Positions 1-8,378 are shown, counted from the first letter of the stretch. The stretch is 41,788 nt of DNA from Oceanispirochaeta sp. M1 (GCF_003346715.1 NZ_QQPQ01000041.1:1-41788), one strand, 5' to 3'. Numbers and translations are program-made. Notes: generated by a model not told the origin, from the sequence alone.

Positions 1-1
1 T

Positions 2-127
2 ATTGTTCATGAAAAAAGATATCTGGCTATGGTTGAATAAGCCAAAACCAATGGCAGAATCAATGTTTTTTTCAGATGGTCAAATGGGGCTGTTTTTATG
101 AAGCAATTTTATCTTGGACAGCTGTGA
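2..127. repeat. 126-bp terminal inverted repeat, left copy
   Basis: Bases 2-127 are an exact reverse complement of bases 41663-41788, compared base by base. The match ends at base 127, inside the 12-base palindrome-like motif around ACAGCTGTGA; base 128 differs. Read on the plus strand, the repeat carries the 3' end of an unknown reading frame (stop at 99-101) and an ATG overlapping that stop (ATGA at 98-101). With base 1 the shared end is 126-127 bases, close to a common de Bruijn k-mer size of 127, so it may be an assembly-graph overlap rather than a biological element. Confidence 0.95.
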
Positions 128-152
128 TGTTATTTATTAAATCGATTGACAT
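96..152 (-). pseudogene. 5' end of an unidentified gene, cut by the terminal repeat
   Basis: Directly after the UroD-family stop, on the same strand, there is a textbook start. AAGGAG lies at 161-166, then 8 bases, then ATG at 150-152. The frame reads MSIDLINNITAVQDKIAS and stops at 96-98, inside the 126-bp terminal repeat. Only about the first eight codons lie outside the repeat. I infer that a real gene begins here and that its body has been lost at the repeat boundary, either by assembly or by rearrangement. UroD/MtaA-type proteins are often followed by a cognate corrinoid protein, but 18 residues are not enough to assign this one. Confidence 0.45.
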
Positions 153-175
153 ATCCTATTCTCCTTATCAATTCA

Positions 176-1339
176 TCAGTATGTACATTTTAGTGATTCA
201 TCGAAAAATGCTTCCAGTAATGCAGGTTTTGCATCAAAGAAATGATCAGAGGGAGCCAATATAAAGCCCCCGTCTTTTCCAGCCTGTTCAAAACAATTTC
301 TTACAGCTTGACGAGTTTCAGAAGGAGTAGCACGATCAAAAAACAGACCCTGGTCAAAACCTCCGATCATACAAACTCTGTTCCCTATTCTTTTTTTTGC
401 TTCCACCAGATCCGTATCCCCCCCCATTCCTATGGGAGTGAAGGTTTCCATGGCATCAGGGCCCATATCCGCAATATCTTCAAGGATAGGCATCATGCCT
501 CCGCAGGTATGATACACGACCTTCTGATCTACCTTATGCACAGCCTCTATGATTGCACTGTCATAGGGTGCTACAAAATCCCGGAATATCTGGGGTGAGA
601 TAATTGTGGTGGATGCATCTCCTCCACCAAGTTCATGAATGTCGTAGGCCGCCCCTTTGAGTGTTTCCACATAGCGTATCTTTCGGTCTCTGAGGATTCC
701 CAGAAAAGTATGAACCCATTCCGGATCATCAAATGTTGCCATGATCATTTTTTCAACGCCAAAAAGACAACAGGCATCCTGCCAGCATCCAGGTTGTCCA
801 AAAAGATCAAAGGTTGGAATGTGACCTCGGATAATCCCTCTGTCTCCAAAGTTTTCTGCAGCAGCATTGACGGCTTCAACATCACAGGCAGGAAAGGTTA
901 CATGCTTGCCAATAATGTCAATATCACTCTCTTTTTTTACCAGAGGTTCGGCTACCCATGTTGTATATTCATTGGAATCAAGAATTGTAGTGAGATTTCC
1001 GCTGGGAGTCTGGATTGTATATTCCACTCGACGGAAGTTTTCTTTCTCCTCCACCACTTTCTTATCAATCTTCCAATCATCAGATGAGATCATTCTGGTT
1101 TCAAGAAATTCCATTTCTGACTTCTGAGCAGGATTCAGGTAATATCCTGTTGATTCGGGAGCTTTATAATCATATACCCAATCGATTGCATCAGCGTTGT
1201 ATTTATTAAAGAAATCAATGATCTTTTTTCCAGGCATATATTTTTTTAAAAAGTAGGGCAGGATATGATGGGTTGTTACAGCCAGTCTATCTATAGGTTT
1301 CCGGTCTATTGCAGCCAGAAGCCTTTCTCTTGAGGTCAT
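176..1339 (-). CDS. UroD/MtaA-superfamily protein (uroporphyrinogen decarboxylase family)
   Basis: The protein has 387 residues and begins MTSRERLLAAIDRKPIDR, the usual N-terminus of UroD-like methyltransferase-related TIM barrels. A HTCG motif (His277, Cys279) sits where MtaA/MtbA-type enzymes bind zinc. Known members either decarboxylate uroporphyrinogen or move methyl groups between corrinoid proteins and coenzymes. This one is not a heme-pathway UroD, because it lies last in a ribose-type ABC import operon, 28 bases after the ATPase gene, with no heme genes nearby. A ribosome-binding site (AAGG) precedes the ATG. The substrate is unknown. Demethylation or C-C lyase chemistry on the imported compound is an inference. 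Confidence 0.85.
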   Translation of the reverse strand: MTSRERLLAAIDRKPIDRLAVTTHHILPYFLKKYMPGKKIIDFFNKYNADAIDWVYDYKAPESTGYYLNPAQKSEMEFLETRMISSDDWKIDKKVVEEKENFRRVEYTIQTPSGNLTTILDSNEYTTWVAEPLVKKESDIDIIGKHVTFPACDVEAVNAAAENFGDRGIIRGHIPTFDLFGQPGCWQDACCLFGVEKMIMATFDDPEWVHTFLGILRDRKIRYVETLKGAAYDIHELGGGDASTTIISPQIFRDFVAPYDSAIIEAVHKVDQKVVYHTCGGMMPILEDIADMGPDAMETFTPIGMGGDTDLVEAKKRIGNRVCMIGGFDQGLFFDRATPSETRQAVRNCFEQAGKDGGFILAPSDHFFDAKPALLEAFFDESLKCTY

Positions 1340-1367
1340 AATTTTTTACCTTCCATTTTCTTAATAT

Positions 1368-2873
1368 TTAAGAGTGGATTGCTTTCGCCAGTAATTTCTC
1401 TTCATTGGCGTCTTCAATATCAAATTCACCGTTGATCCGGCCATCCTTCATCACATAGATACGGTCACACATGCCCAATATCTCGGGTAACTCAGATGAC
1501 ATCATGATGATAGCAAGCCCATCTTTTGCCAGTTGATCAATCAAGGCATAAATTTCAGATTTAGCACCTACATCAATTCCTCGTGTAGGCTCATCAATGA
1601 TGAGTACACGTAGATCTTCATTCATCAGCCATCTGGCTAATATGGCTTTCTGCTGATTCCCACCGCTGAGCTTTGATATATTCTGACTGATAGAAGGAGT
1701 CTTTACAGATAGTTTCTCTACTATTTCTCCTACCTTTGTTGATTCCATCTGTGAATGAATTGTAAAACCCTTAAGGAGAGATTTCAGTGAAACGATGGAT
1801 ATATTCTTCAAGACATCCATATTTGTGAATATGCCGTCATGTTTACGATCTTCCGGAATCAGACCTAAACCCATAAATCGGGCTTTTGAAGGACTGTTGG
1901 AAGTAAAAGACATCTCGTTTATTAAGATTGTTCCATTCAGCTTTTTATCAGCCCCAATAAGAGCTCTGGCCAGTTCGCTTCTACCTGAACCCATCAGGCC
2001 TGAAAATCCGACAATTTCACCTTTTTTCACATTGAAGTTGATATCATGAATCTTTTCAGTTGAGAGATCTTTGACATCCAACATTATTTTTCCAACAGAG
2101 TGTTCTGTTTTAGGGAACAGATCTGTTAACTCCCGTCCGACCATCAGGGAAATCAGTTTATCGTTGCTAAGATCTTCAATGGGGTAGCGGCCTATCAGAC
2201 AACCATCCCTCAATACTGTTACCATATCTGCCAGTTCAAAAATTTCATCGAGTTTGTGAGAAACATAAAGGATTCCAACTCCCTCTTTACGAAGTTTTTT
2301 TATCAGGGAAAATAAATTTTTAATCTCTTTCGGACTGAGTGCGGATGTAGGCTCATCCATAATTATCACTCTGGCATTTTGTGAGATGGCTTTCGCGATT
2401 TCTACCAACTGCTGCTGGGCAATCGGAAGGCGATCCACCTTCATCATAGGATCCACGTCCAATCCAATTTTTTTGAGAATACCAGTTGAATCTTCTTTCA
2501 GTTTCTTCCAGAGTACCCGGCCGCTTTGTGTATGGGGTAATCTTCCAAAATAGATGTTCTCTGCAATGGAGATCTCCTGAACCAGGTTCAGTTCCTGATA
2601 AATAACGCTTATTCCTTTCTTGATGGCATCCATGGGGTGGGAGACTTCTGCAGGCTTATTTTCAATAAGATATTCTCCCTCATAGACAGGATAAGCACCG
2701 GACATTATTTTTATTAATGTGGATTTCCCCGCTCCATTCTCACCCATCAGTGCATGAATAGTTCCGGGTAGAATTTCAAGATTGACAGCCCTGAGAGCAT
2801 ACACTCCAGGAAACCGTTTATGAATATCTCTCATTGAAACAAGAGGATGATTTCCTGCATTAGTATCAGTCAT
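1368..2873 (-). CDS. Ribose/galactose-type ABC transporter, double ATP-binding subunit
   Basis: The 501-residue protein has two fused ABC domains, as in RbsA/MglA/XylG. The first has a canonical Walker A (GENGAGKST, residues 44-52), an LPIAQQQLVEIAKA signature-like segment and IIMDEPTSAL. The second has the degenerate P-loop GLMGSGRSE, with Arg in place of the Walker Lys, followed by LSGGNQQKAILARWL and LIIDEPTRGID. This asymmetry is usual for the family. The start codon lies inside the end of the permease gene (8-base overlap), so the two are translationally coupled. It powers import by the permease and binding protein encoded just upstream. The sugar cannot be told from the sequence. Confidence 0.95.
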   Translation of the reverse strand: MTDTNAGNHPLVSMRDIHKRFPGVYALRAVNLEILPGTIHALMGENGAGKSTLIKIMSGAYPVYEGEYLIENKPAEVSHPMDAIKKGISVIYQELNLVQEISIAENIYFGRLPHTQSGRVLWKKLKEDSTGILKKIGLDVDPMMKVDRLPIAQQQLVEIAKAISQNARVIIMDEPTSALSPKEIKNLFSLIKKLRKEGVGILYVSHKLDEIFELADMVTVLRDGCLIGRYPIEDLSNDKLISLMVGRELTDLFPKTEHSVGKIMLDVKDLSTEKIHDINFNVKKGEIVGFSGLMGSGRSELARALIGADKKLNGTILINEMSFTSNSPSKARFMGLGLIPEDRKHDGIFTNMDVLKNISIVSLKSLLKGFTIHSQMESTKVGEIVEKLSVKTPSISQNISKLSGGNQQKAILARWLMNEDLRVLIIDEPTRGIDVGAKSEIYALIDQLAKDGLAIIMMSSELPEILGMCDRIYVMKDGRINGEFDIEDANEEKLLAKAIHS

Positions 2874-3876
2874 TGCATTCTCCGATCTTGTCAGTTTCCT
2901 TCAGAAGATCTTTTTCCAGTTTTCTTTTTCTGTATCCATCAAGATAAACTGCCAGTATTAATACAAGCCCTCTGGCTACTTCCTGATAAAAGGAGGAGAC
3001 ATTCATAAGAGTCAGTCCATTCTGAAGAACTCCCAGAATTAAAACTCCAAGGAAAGCACCGGTGAGAGTCCCTATTCCACCATTTAGACTCAATCCACCA
3101 AGTATTACCGCTGAAACAACTTCCAATTCAAAACCTATACCTGCATTGGGTTGTCCGGAATACATGCGTGATGCCAATATGCACCCTGTTAATCCGGTCA
3201 AAAGACCGCTGATTACAAAGGTTTGAATCTTGATGCGAATAACGGGGATACCTGACAGATGAGCTGCACTGCTGTTTCCACCGACAGCATAGATATAGCG
3301 TCCGTACATTGTATGATTCAGGATATAGTAGAACAGAATCAACAAGACAATCATTATCAGGACAGGAACAGGAACAGGTCCTATAAACCCGCTGCCTAAT
3401 TCACTGAATTCCATTATTTCGACCTGAAAGGAGACTGCTTTGGTTGTAATGAAGGCAATCCCTCTGAGGATAGACAACATTCCCAATGTTGCAATGAGAG
3501 AGGCAATTTGCCCCTTCGTTACAAGAAGTCCATTGATAAGACCGATAAATCCGCCAATAAGTACTCCCGCCAGGACAGCCAGGAAAATACTCCCTGTATG
3601 ATTTAGAACCCAGACACATGCGACTCCAACGACTGCAACCGATGAACCTACGCTCAGGTCTATTTCTCCTGTCAGAATAATTATGGCCATACCTATTCCG
3701 GTAATGGCAACAAGAGAGGACTGACGTAAGACATTCGTCAGATTAAAGGCAGTAAGAAAAACAGGAGATATTATAGAAATGACAACACCAAGTACAAACA
3801 GAGCTATAACTAGACTTTGCTGCTCACTTGATTTGATTTTATTAATAAGGGATTTGCCAATAGTTGAACTCGACAA
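2866..3876 (-). CDS. Ribose-type ABC transporter permease
   Basis: The 336-residue, very hydrophobic protein belongs to the RbsC/BPD_transp_2 family, with about 8-10 membrane segments. Family landmarks include GEIDLSVGSSVAVVGV, YGRYIYAVGGN and the C-terminal GGLSLNGGIGTLTGAFLG. The start codon is TTG at 3874-3876. It is chosen because a perfect GGAGG (3883-3887) lies six bases upstream and there is no competing ATG. The gene follows the binding-protein gene after an 87-base gap holding a strong hairpin and overlaps the ATPase gene downstream. It forms the inner-membrane channel of the importer. Confidence 0.94.
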   Translation of the reverse strand: MSSSTIGKSLINKIKSSEQQSLVIALFVLGVVISIISPVFLTAFNLTNVLRQSSLVAITGIGMAIIILTGEIDLSVGSSVAVVGVACVWVLNHTGSIFLAVLAGVLIGGFIGLINGLLVTKGQIASLIATLGMLSILRGIAFITTKAVSFQVEIMEFSELGSGFIGPVPVPVLIMIVLLILFYYILNHTMYGRYIYAVGGNSSAAHLSGIPVIRIKIQTFVISGLLTGLTGCILASRMYSGQPNAGIGFELEVVSAVILGGLSLNGGIGTLTGAFLGVLILGVLQNGLTLMNVSSFYQEVARGLVLILAVYLDGYRKRKLEKDLLKETDKIGECND

Positions 3877-3925
3877 TGGAATCCTCCAGTATGTACTTTT
3901 TTTATATATAAATTTTGGTTAAGAT

Positions 3926-3946
3926 GGAGGAGCGAAGTGCTCCTCC
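3926..3946 (-). promoter_or_regulatory. Intercistronic hairpin after the binding-protein gene
   Basis: GGAGGAGC (3926-3933) and GCTCCTCC (3939-3946) form an 8-bp GC-rich stem with a 5-base loop in the 87-base gap between the binding-protein gene and the permease gene. On the transcribed strand no U-run follows. It therefore looks like an mRNA-stabilising or partial-attenuation hairpin, which is known to raise binding-protein levels over downstream membrane components, rather than a full terminator. The same arrangement recurs in this window at 17320-17339 and 24093-24117. Confidence 0.7.
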
Positions 3947-3963
3947 CTTATGAATTGTGTTAT

Positions 3964-4956
3964 TTAGTCTTCGAGTTTTCTAACGGCTTCGAAGTCTATT
4001 ACGTATTTTTCTCCGTCTTTGTTATAGAACTGATCAAAGTTATTAATATTTATGGCAACAGTAGGAGTCTTGTAATGTTCGGGGAGTGCTTCGCCTTTCG
4101 CTGCTTTTACAGCTGCATCGATACATCCAACACCAACATAATTGGGGAACATTGCCAGAGACGCCTTGTAAGGTGATCCGGAGAGAAGAGCAGTCTGTCC
4201 GACTACACCTTCAAAACCAAATCCGATTACAGTTAATTCAGATTCATTCAATCCTGCTTCTTTATACGCAGCCATTCCACCTGTTGCAGAGTTGTCATTG
4301 ATTCCGAAAATAACATTGATGTCCGGATGGGCAGTCATGGCATCCTGTGAAACCATTAGAGATTTTTCTTTGTCTCCACCACCATCAACTTCCTGCTTGA
4401 TTTCATAGTTCAATCCTGATTCTTCCAAGGCTTCTTTGAAACCATCGACTCTCTGACGACAGTCTTCATAATTAGGTAAACCGACTATGAGAACTTTAGG
4501 ATCAATATTATTGTCTTTAGCATAACCAACAAACCATTCACCAACAGTTTTTGCTGATGCGAAGTTGCTTATACCAACAAAAGTTTCTGCACCTTCAATA
4601 ACATTGGATTCAGATAAAACGGGAACTCCTGCCTGATTAGCCATTTTTACAATGGGTGCCATGGCTTTAGCATCAACCGGTGTAATAATCAGTACATCAA
4701 CTCCCTGAGCAAGCAGGTTTTCAGCAGCGCTTATCTGACGGTTGATATCCATGTTTGCATCGGCTGTTACCAAAGTAATTCCTAATTCATCTGCCCGTGC
4801 CTGAGCACCCTGCAAGATATTCTGATACCATTCGTGTGTCATGAGGCTGAATACATAGCCAATCTTCAGTGTGTCATCTTCTTTTTCCTGCTGGCCAGTT
4901 GCCCATAAAGAGAAAGAACAAGTAATAAGAACCATAATCAATAAAGCTTTTTTCAT
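3964..4956 (-). CDS. Ribose-type ABC transporter substrate-binding protein
   Basis: This is a periplasmic-binding-protein-like I (RbsB/XylF-type) solute receptor of 330 residues. The ATG at 4954-4956 is preferred over an upstream in-frame start at 5001, because AAGGGAG lies just before it and a signal peptide (MKKALLIMVLITCSFSLWA) begins exactly there. Cleavage after LWA leaves the TGQQEKED linker typical of spirochaete receptors. Family features are SLMTHEWYQNILQGA, GVDVLIITPVDAKAM and FGINDNSATGGMAAYKEAG. It is the second gene of the ROK-receptor-permease-ATPase-UroD operon and is followed by a hairpin. Its ligand is unknown; the presence of ROK suggests a sugar or sugar derivative. Confidence 0.93.
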   Translation of the reverse strand: MKKALLIMVLITCSFSLWATGQQEKEDDTLKIGYVFSLMTHEWYQNILQGAQARADELGITLVTADANMDINRQISAAENLLAQGVDVLIITPVDAKAMAPIVKMANQAGVPVLSESNVIEGAETFVGISNFASAKTVGEWFVGYAKDNNIDPKVLIVGLPNYEDCRQRVDGFKEALEESGLNYEIKQEVDGGGDKEKSLMVSQDAMTAHPDINVIFGINDNSATGGMAAYKEAGLNESELTVIGFGFEGVVGQTALLSGSPYKASLAMFPNYVGVGCIDAAVKAAKGEALPEHYKTPTVAININNFDQFYNKDGEKYVIDFEAVRKLED

Positions 4957-5003
4957 ATAAACTCCCTTGTATTTGTATCCGTTTTTCACGGTGATACACA
5001 TTT

Positions 5004-6233
5004 TTATATTCCTGGAGATTCTTTCTCCAGGTAGTTTTCAAGAACAAGTGCCGCTCCGCCGTAAAGGTCAACATCTTTTCCTAGTGGGGATTTGATAACA
5101 ACCACATTTTTTGCTATGACCTTAAAGGCTCTTTTGCTGACCAGGTTCTGAATAACAGGTATCATTCGGCTATAGTCGGTATCTCCAATTTCATTAGAAG
5201 TAATGATAATTCTCTCGGGTGAATACATATTGGCAAGTGTGACAGCTCCGATGCTTAGAATCTCCGCCTGTTTCCGTATCAATTCCTGGCAGATTAAATC
5301 TCCCTCATCAGCTTTTTTAAAGATACTTTCAATATTTCTGACATATTGATTATCTGTTATCTCGTTAAGTCCATAGCCCATTTCCTTATAATAGGAATCC
5401 ACCAATGACCGGAAACCTCCATAGATTTCCAGACAGCCTTTGTTTCCACAGGAGCATTCAGGTCCATTTAAATCTACAGTGATATGCCCGACTTCACTGA
5501 ATACATCTTTCTGTCCGCTCTGCATCTCACCATTAAGCACAACCCCGGCTCCGATACCAATTCCGACTGTATATATGACAAAATTGTCAAATCCGCGTCC
5601 GGCACCATACCAGCGTTCACCCAAAGCACTTATATTACAGTTGTTTTCAAGATAGACAGGTAGATTCAGGTTCTGTTCCATAACAGATTTAATGTTGTAT
5701 TCTCCCCACCTATAGGGAGGTAGTTCTGATGTTTCACCTGTTTCAGATATTCCAATATTCTGTTGGCTGATAGGACCTGGACCGGCAATTCCGATTCCCA
5801 GTATGGATTCAATATTTAGCTGGCATGTCTTGGTAATATTTTTTACGAGCAGTAATAAGTGATCCAGTATTTCATATTTATTAAGCCCTGATTCACCATG
5901 AAAAAGCTCTTCACTGTAGAGCAGATTTCCACTTATATCAAAAAGGCCTCCAATGACTGAAAATCGACCTAGATATAAAGATATTGTCCTGAACTTGACG
6001 TTATTTATTGTCAGTGGAATAGTTTTTTTATTATCTGTCTGATCGGTCACTTCTGTAACCAATCCATCATTCATCATTGTGCTGACAATGCTTGTAATCG
6101 CGGCTCGGGTTAATCCGGTTTTCTTAGCAATTTCAGCGCGAGTAATCTGATCATTTTGTTGAATCATTTTCAGGATGACTGCCCTGTTTCTGATTTTATT
6201 AATTCTAGAATTGTTGCCTTTCATAATCACCAC
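5004..6233 (-). CDS. ROK-family transcriptional repressor
   Basis: The protein has about 409 residues. An N-terminal winged helix (ILKMIQQNDQITRAEIAKKTGLTRAAITSIVSTMM is the helix-turn-helix region, residues about 20-55) is followed by a ROK sugar-kinase-like domain. That domain has the zinc motif CSCGNKGCLE and a glycine-rich GIGIGAGVV segment. Two starts are possible: GTG at 6231-6233 or ATG at 6222-6224; neither has a strong ribosome-binding site. Relatives such as XylR and NagC bind an operator until a sugar ligand releases them. It is the first gene of the importer operon, and one of two matching inverted repeats overlaps its own start, so I infer autorepression of the operon. Confidence 0.92.
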   Translation of the reverse strand: MVIMKGNNSRINKIRNRAVILKMIQQNDQITRAEIAKKTGLTRAAITSIVSTMMNDGLVTEVTDQTDNKKTIPLTINNVKFRTISLYLGRFSVIGGLFDISGNLLYSEELFHGESGLNKYEILDHLLLLVKNITKTCQLNIESILGIGIAGPGPISQQNIGISETGETSELPPYRWGEYNIKSVMEQNLNLPVYLENNCNISALGERWYGAGRGFDNFVIYTVGIGIGAGVVLNGEMQSGQKDVFSEVGHITVDLNGPECSCGNKGCLEIYGGFRSLVDSYYKEMGYGLNEITDNQYVRNIESIFKKADEGDLICQELIRKQAEILSIGAVTLANMYSPERIIITSNEIGDTDYSRMIPVIQNLVSKRAFKVIAKNVVVIKSPLGKDVDLYGGAALVLENYLEKESPGI

Positions 6234-6252
6234 TTGTTAACTGAATTAACAA
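6234..6252 (-). promoter_or_regulatory. Probable ROK operator 1 (TTGTTAA-N5-TTAACAA)
   Basis: TTGTTAA CTGAA TTAACAA is a perfect 7-base inverted repeat with a 5-base spacer. It lies between the -10 box of the predicted promoter and the start codon of the ROK gene, where a bound repressor would block initiation. The same half-site and spacing recur at 6330-6348. Assignment to the ROK protein is inferred from position. Confidence 0.6.
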
Positions 6253-6253
6253 T

Positions 6254-6282
6254 ATTAAAGCATGTGGACGTGTTTATGTCAA
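6254..6282 (-). promoter_or_regulatory. Predicted sigma-70 promoter of the ROK-importer-UroD operon
   Basis: On the minus strand, TTGACA (6277-6282) and TTTAAT (6254-6259) are separated by exactly 17 bases, a near-consensus housekeeping promoter. Transcription should begin within or next to the inverted repeat at 6234-6252. Confidence 0.65.
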
Positions 6283-6329
6283 ATTAATTGTTCTTAATTG
6301 TGATAAATGGTACTTTTAAGGGATCTGTA

Positions 6330-6348
6330 TTGTTAACATATTTAACTA
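6330..6348 (-). promoter_or_regulatory. Probable ROK operator 2 (TTGTTAA-N5-TTAACTA)
   Basis: This site has the same half-sites and 5-base spacer as operator 1, with one mismatch in the outer half. Its centre lies 96 bases from that of operator 1, about nine helical turns, which would suit a DNA loop around the promoter. Confidence 0.5.
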
Positions 6349-6385
6349 TAAGAATATAATAAAAGAAGGTTTCATAAGCGATTTC

Positions 6386-7234
6386 TCAATTTATATGAGA
6401 TTCTTTCTCTATCTTTTTTTGATATTGCAGGGGAGTCTGATTGTAGAGACTTCGGAATTTCCTGATGAAATAGGAAACATCGGAAAACCCCGATTTCCCG
6501 GCTGTTTCTGAAACAGAAAAACCCCTGTTCAGGTAGTACAGACTGTTTTCCAGTCTCAGATTCATGAGGAATTCCATATAACTGGAGCCCGTATGGGCCT
6601 TGAACTTTCTTGAAAAATGGTAGCGGCTCAGGTTAACGGCAGAGGCCGCATCATCGAGGGTAATCTGTTCGGTAAAGGAGCTCTCAGTCCACCCTATAAT
6701 CCTATGCAGGAATGGATTCAGCTTCTTCTCTTCTTCATTTTTCCGTTTTGGATTATAGAAAAGGTTAAGGAGCTGCAGAATGCCGGCGGTTCTGGACAGA
6801 CCGTTTTTTTCATCAATCCGGGAGAGGAGCTCCAGGGCATTGTTCATACGGGTCCGGTTGTCGCTTATTCTATAAGAATCATATCGAAACAGCCTGTCTA
6901 TGACTTCATGGTGTACCATATCCAGATGCTGCAATCCGATATGCCATACCTTAATGGTTCCGCTATTTTTCAAAATCCTGTAAGAATGGATGACATCAGG
7001 TGGAAAAAAAAGGAGCTTCACATCTGTCAGATCATGAGTGGTTCCTTCAATATTGACAGTTCCCTGCAGATTTTCACAGATATTAATCTCATAACTGCTG
7101 TGGTAATGCATGCGGACATAAGAATCTTCACTATAGAATTTTTGATGAAATTGCAGGGGATTCTTGAAATTCAGACCCTTTTCTTCATGCTTTACACCAG
7201 ATAATTCTTCAATGATCATAAGGAACAATATCAT
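6386..7234 (-). CDS. AraC-family transcriptional regulator
   Basis: The protein has about 282 residues. The N-terminal half is a cupin-like ligand-sensing domain (MHYHSSYEINICENLQGTV and FFPPDVIHSYRI). The last 100 residues form the paired AraC helix-turn-helix region, with LDDAASAVNLSRYHFSRKFK in the first motif and VSETAGKSGFSDVSYFIRKF in the second. The start is uncertain: ATG at 7234 or the in-frame ATG five codons later, neither with a clear ribosome-binding site. It is divergent from the second UroD-family gene, and three AGCAATA direct repeats lie between the two genes. I infer that it activates or represses that neighbour in response to a small molecule. Confidence 0.92.
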   Translation of the reverse strand: MILFLMIIEELSGVKHEEKGLNFKNPLQFHQKFYSEDSYVRMHYHSSYEINICENLQGTVNIEGTTHDLTDVKLLFFPPDVIHSYRILKNSGTIKVWHIGLQHLDMVHHEVIDRLFRYDSYRISDNRTRMNNALELLSRIDEKNGLSRTAGILQLLNLFYNPKRKNEEEKKLNPFLHRIIGWTESSFTEQITLDDAASAVNLSRYHFSRKFKAHTGSSYMEFLMNLRLENSLYYLNRGFSVSETAGKSGFSDVSYFIRKFRSLYNQTPLQYQKKIEKESHIN

Positions 7235-7240
7235 GGAAAC

Positions 7241-7301
7241 AGCAATACTGTCATATTATTGAGCAATATTCATCTAACATGAAGAGGGTATGGAGCAATA
7301 T
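7241..7301. promoter_or_regulatory. Three phased AGCAATA direct repeats, candidate AraC-type sites
   Basis: AGCAATA occurs at 7241-7247, 7262-7268 and 7294-7300. The last two copies extend to GAGCAATAT. Start-to-start spacings are 21 and 32 bases, close to two and three helical turns. AraC regulators commonly bind such direct repeats on one DNA face. They fill the gap between the AraC gene and the divergent UroD-family gene. Confidence 0.5.
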
Positions 7302-7322
7302 AATAGATATAGGAGTATGAAC

Positions 7323-8378
7323 ATGTTAAAAGATTTTAAACCTGATTATAGGCGACTGGTCCGGGCTGCCAGAAATGAAATAACAGAGGGGCTGCCCCTA
7401 TACGAGCACCACATCAATCTAAAAGTGATCGGCAGTATTCTCAGTAGAGATCTGGAGCAAATGTATGAGAGCCGGGAGCCCGGGCAACTGGAAGAGATGT
7501 TCAGCCTTATTGCTCAGTTTCATATAGATTATGGATATGACTGCTACTCCTTCGAGGGCTGCTTCACCGAACTGGTTCAGGGAGGGAAGGGATTAACAGG
7601 ACAGGCCGGACCCATCATCCGCAGTATGGATGACTTCAGAGCATTCCCCTGGGATCAGGTCATTGATGATTATTTTGAGCGTTTCAATCCCTACTTCGAG
7701 GCCATTAAGGTGACTTTGCCGGAGGGAATGAAAATCGTTGGGGGTGTGGGAAACGGATTGTTCGAGACAATACAGGATTTTGTGCCCTTTACAGAGCTTG
7801 CCTATCTTGAAATTGATGATCCTGAACTCTTTGCCGAATTATGGATGAAAGTAGGAGACACTCTATACAGAATCTGGGAAAGATTTCTTCTCTCCTACAG
7901 CGATATTCTCGCCATCGGCCGCTTTGGAGATGACCTGGGTTTTAAAAGTGCACCCCTCCTTAATCCTGCTACTATAAGAGAATATATTATTCCTCAGTAT
8001 AAAAGAATTGTGGCCCTTGTTCAGTCAAAGGATATTCCCTTTCTTCTCCATAGCTGCGGCTGTATCTTTGATGTGATGGATGACATTATCAACAAGACTG
8101 GTATCGATGCCAAACATTCCAATGAAGATGCTATTGCTCCCTTTTCACACTGGGTTGATGAGTACGGAGATAGAATTGGTAATTTCGGTGGTTTTGATAT
8201 GGATGTTATCTGCAGAGAAACACCTGAGAATATCAGAAAATATGTGCATGATATCGTCGTACCCCTTCAGGGCAGGAGAGGTCTGGCCTTTGGATCTGGC
8301 AATCAGATCGCCGACTATGTTCCCCCCGAGAACTTCCAGGCCATGGTGGAGGAATTCCGCCTGATCCGGGGGTTCTGA
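7323..8378 (+). CDS. UroD-superfamily protein (second copy)
   Basis: This is a TIM-barrel protein of about 351 residues of the uroporphyrinogen decarboxylase superfamily. A HSCG motif (about His243, Cys245) matches the metal-binding position of MtaA-like members. I place the start at ATG 7323 because AGGAG (7311-7315) lies seven bases upstream; ATGs at 7317 and 7290 are in frame but badly spaced. It is only distantly similar to the UroD-family protein at 176-1339, so this is not a recent duplication. It stands alone behind an AraC regulator and before DTW and ribokinase genes. No heme genes are near. The reaction is unknown; corrinoid-linked methyl transfer or decarboxylation of an imported compound is possible. 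Confidence 0.82.
   Translation: MLKDFKPDYRRLVRAARNEITEGLPLYEHHINLKVIGSILSRDLEQMYESREPGQLEEMFSLIAQFHIDYGYDCYSFEGCFTELVQGGKGLTGQAGPIIRSMDDFRAFPWDQVIDDYFERFNPYFEAIKVTLPEGMKIVGGVGNGLFETIQDFVPFTELAYLEIDDPELFAELWMKVGDTLYRIWERFLLSYSDILAIGRFGDDLGFKSAPLLNPATIREYIIPQYKRIVALVQSKDIPFLLHSCGCIFDVMDDIINKTGIDAKHSNEDAIAPFSHWVDEYGDRIGNFGGFDMDVICRETPENIRKYVHDIVVPLQGRRGLAFGSGNQIADYVPPENFQAMVEEFRLIRGF

Noticed and set aside
6617-7204. 195-codon open frame antisense to the AraC gene
   Set aside because: It lies wholly under a clear AraC gene and has no family features or start signal.
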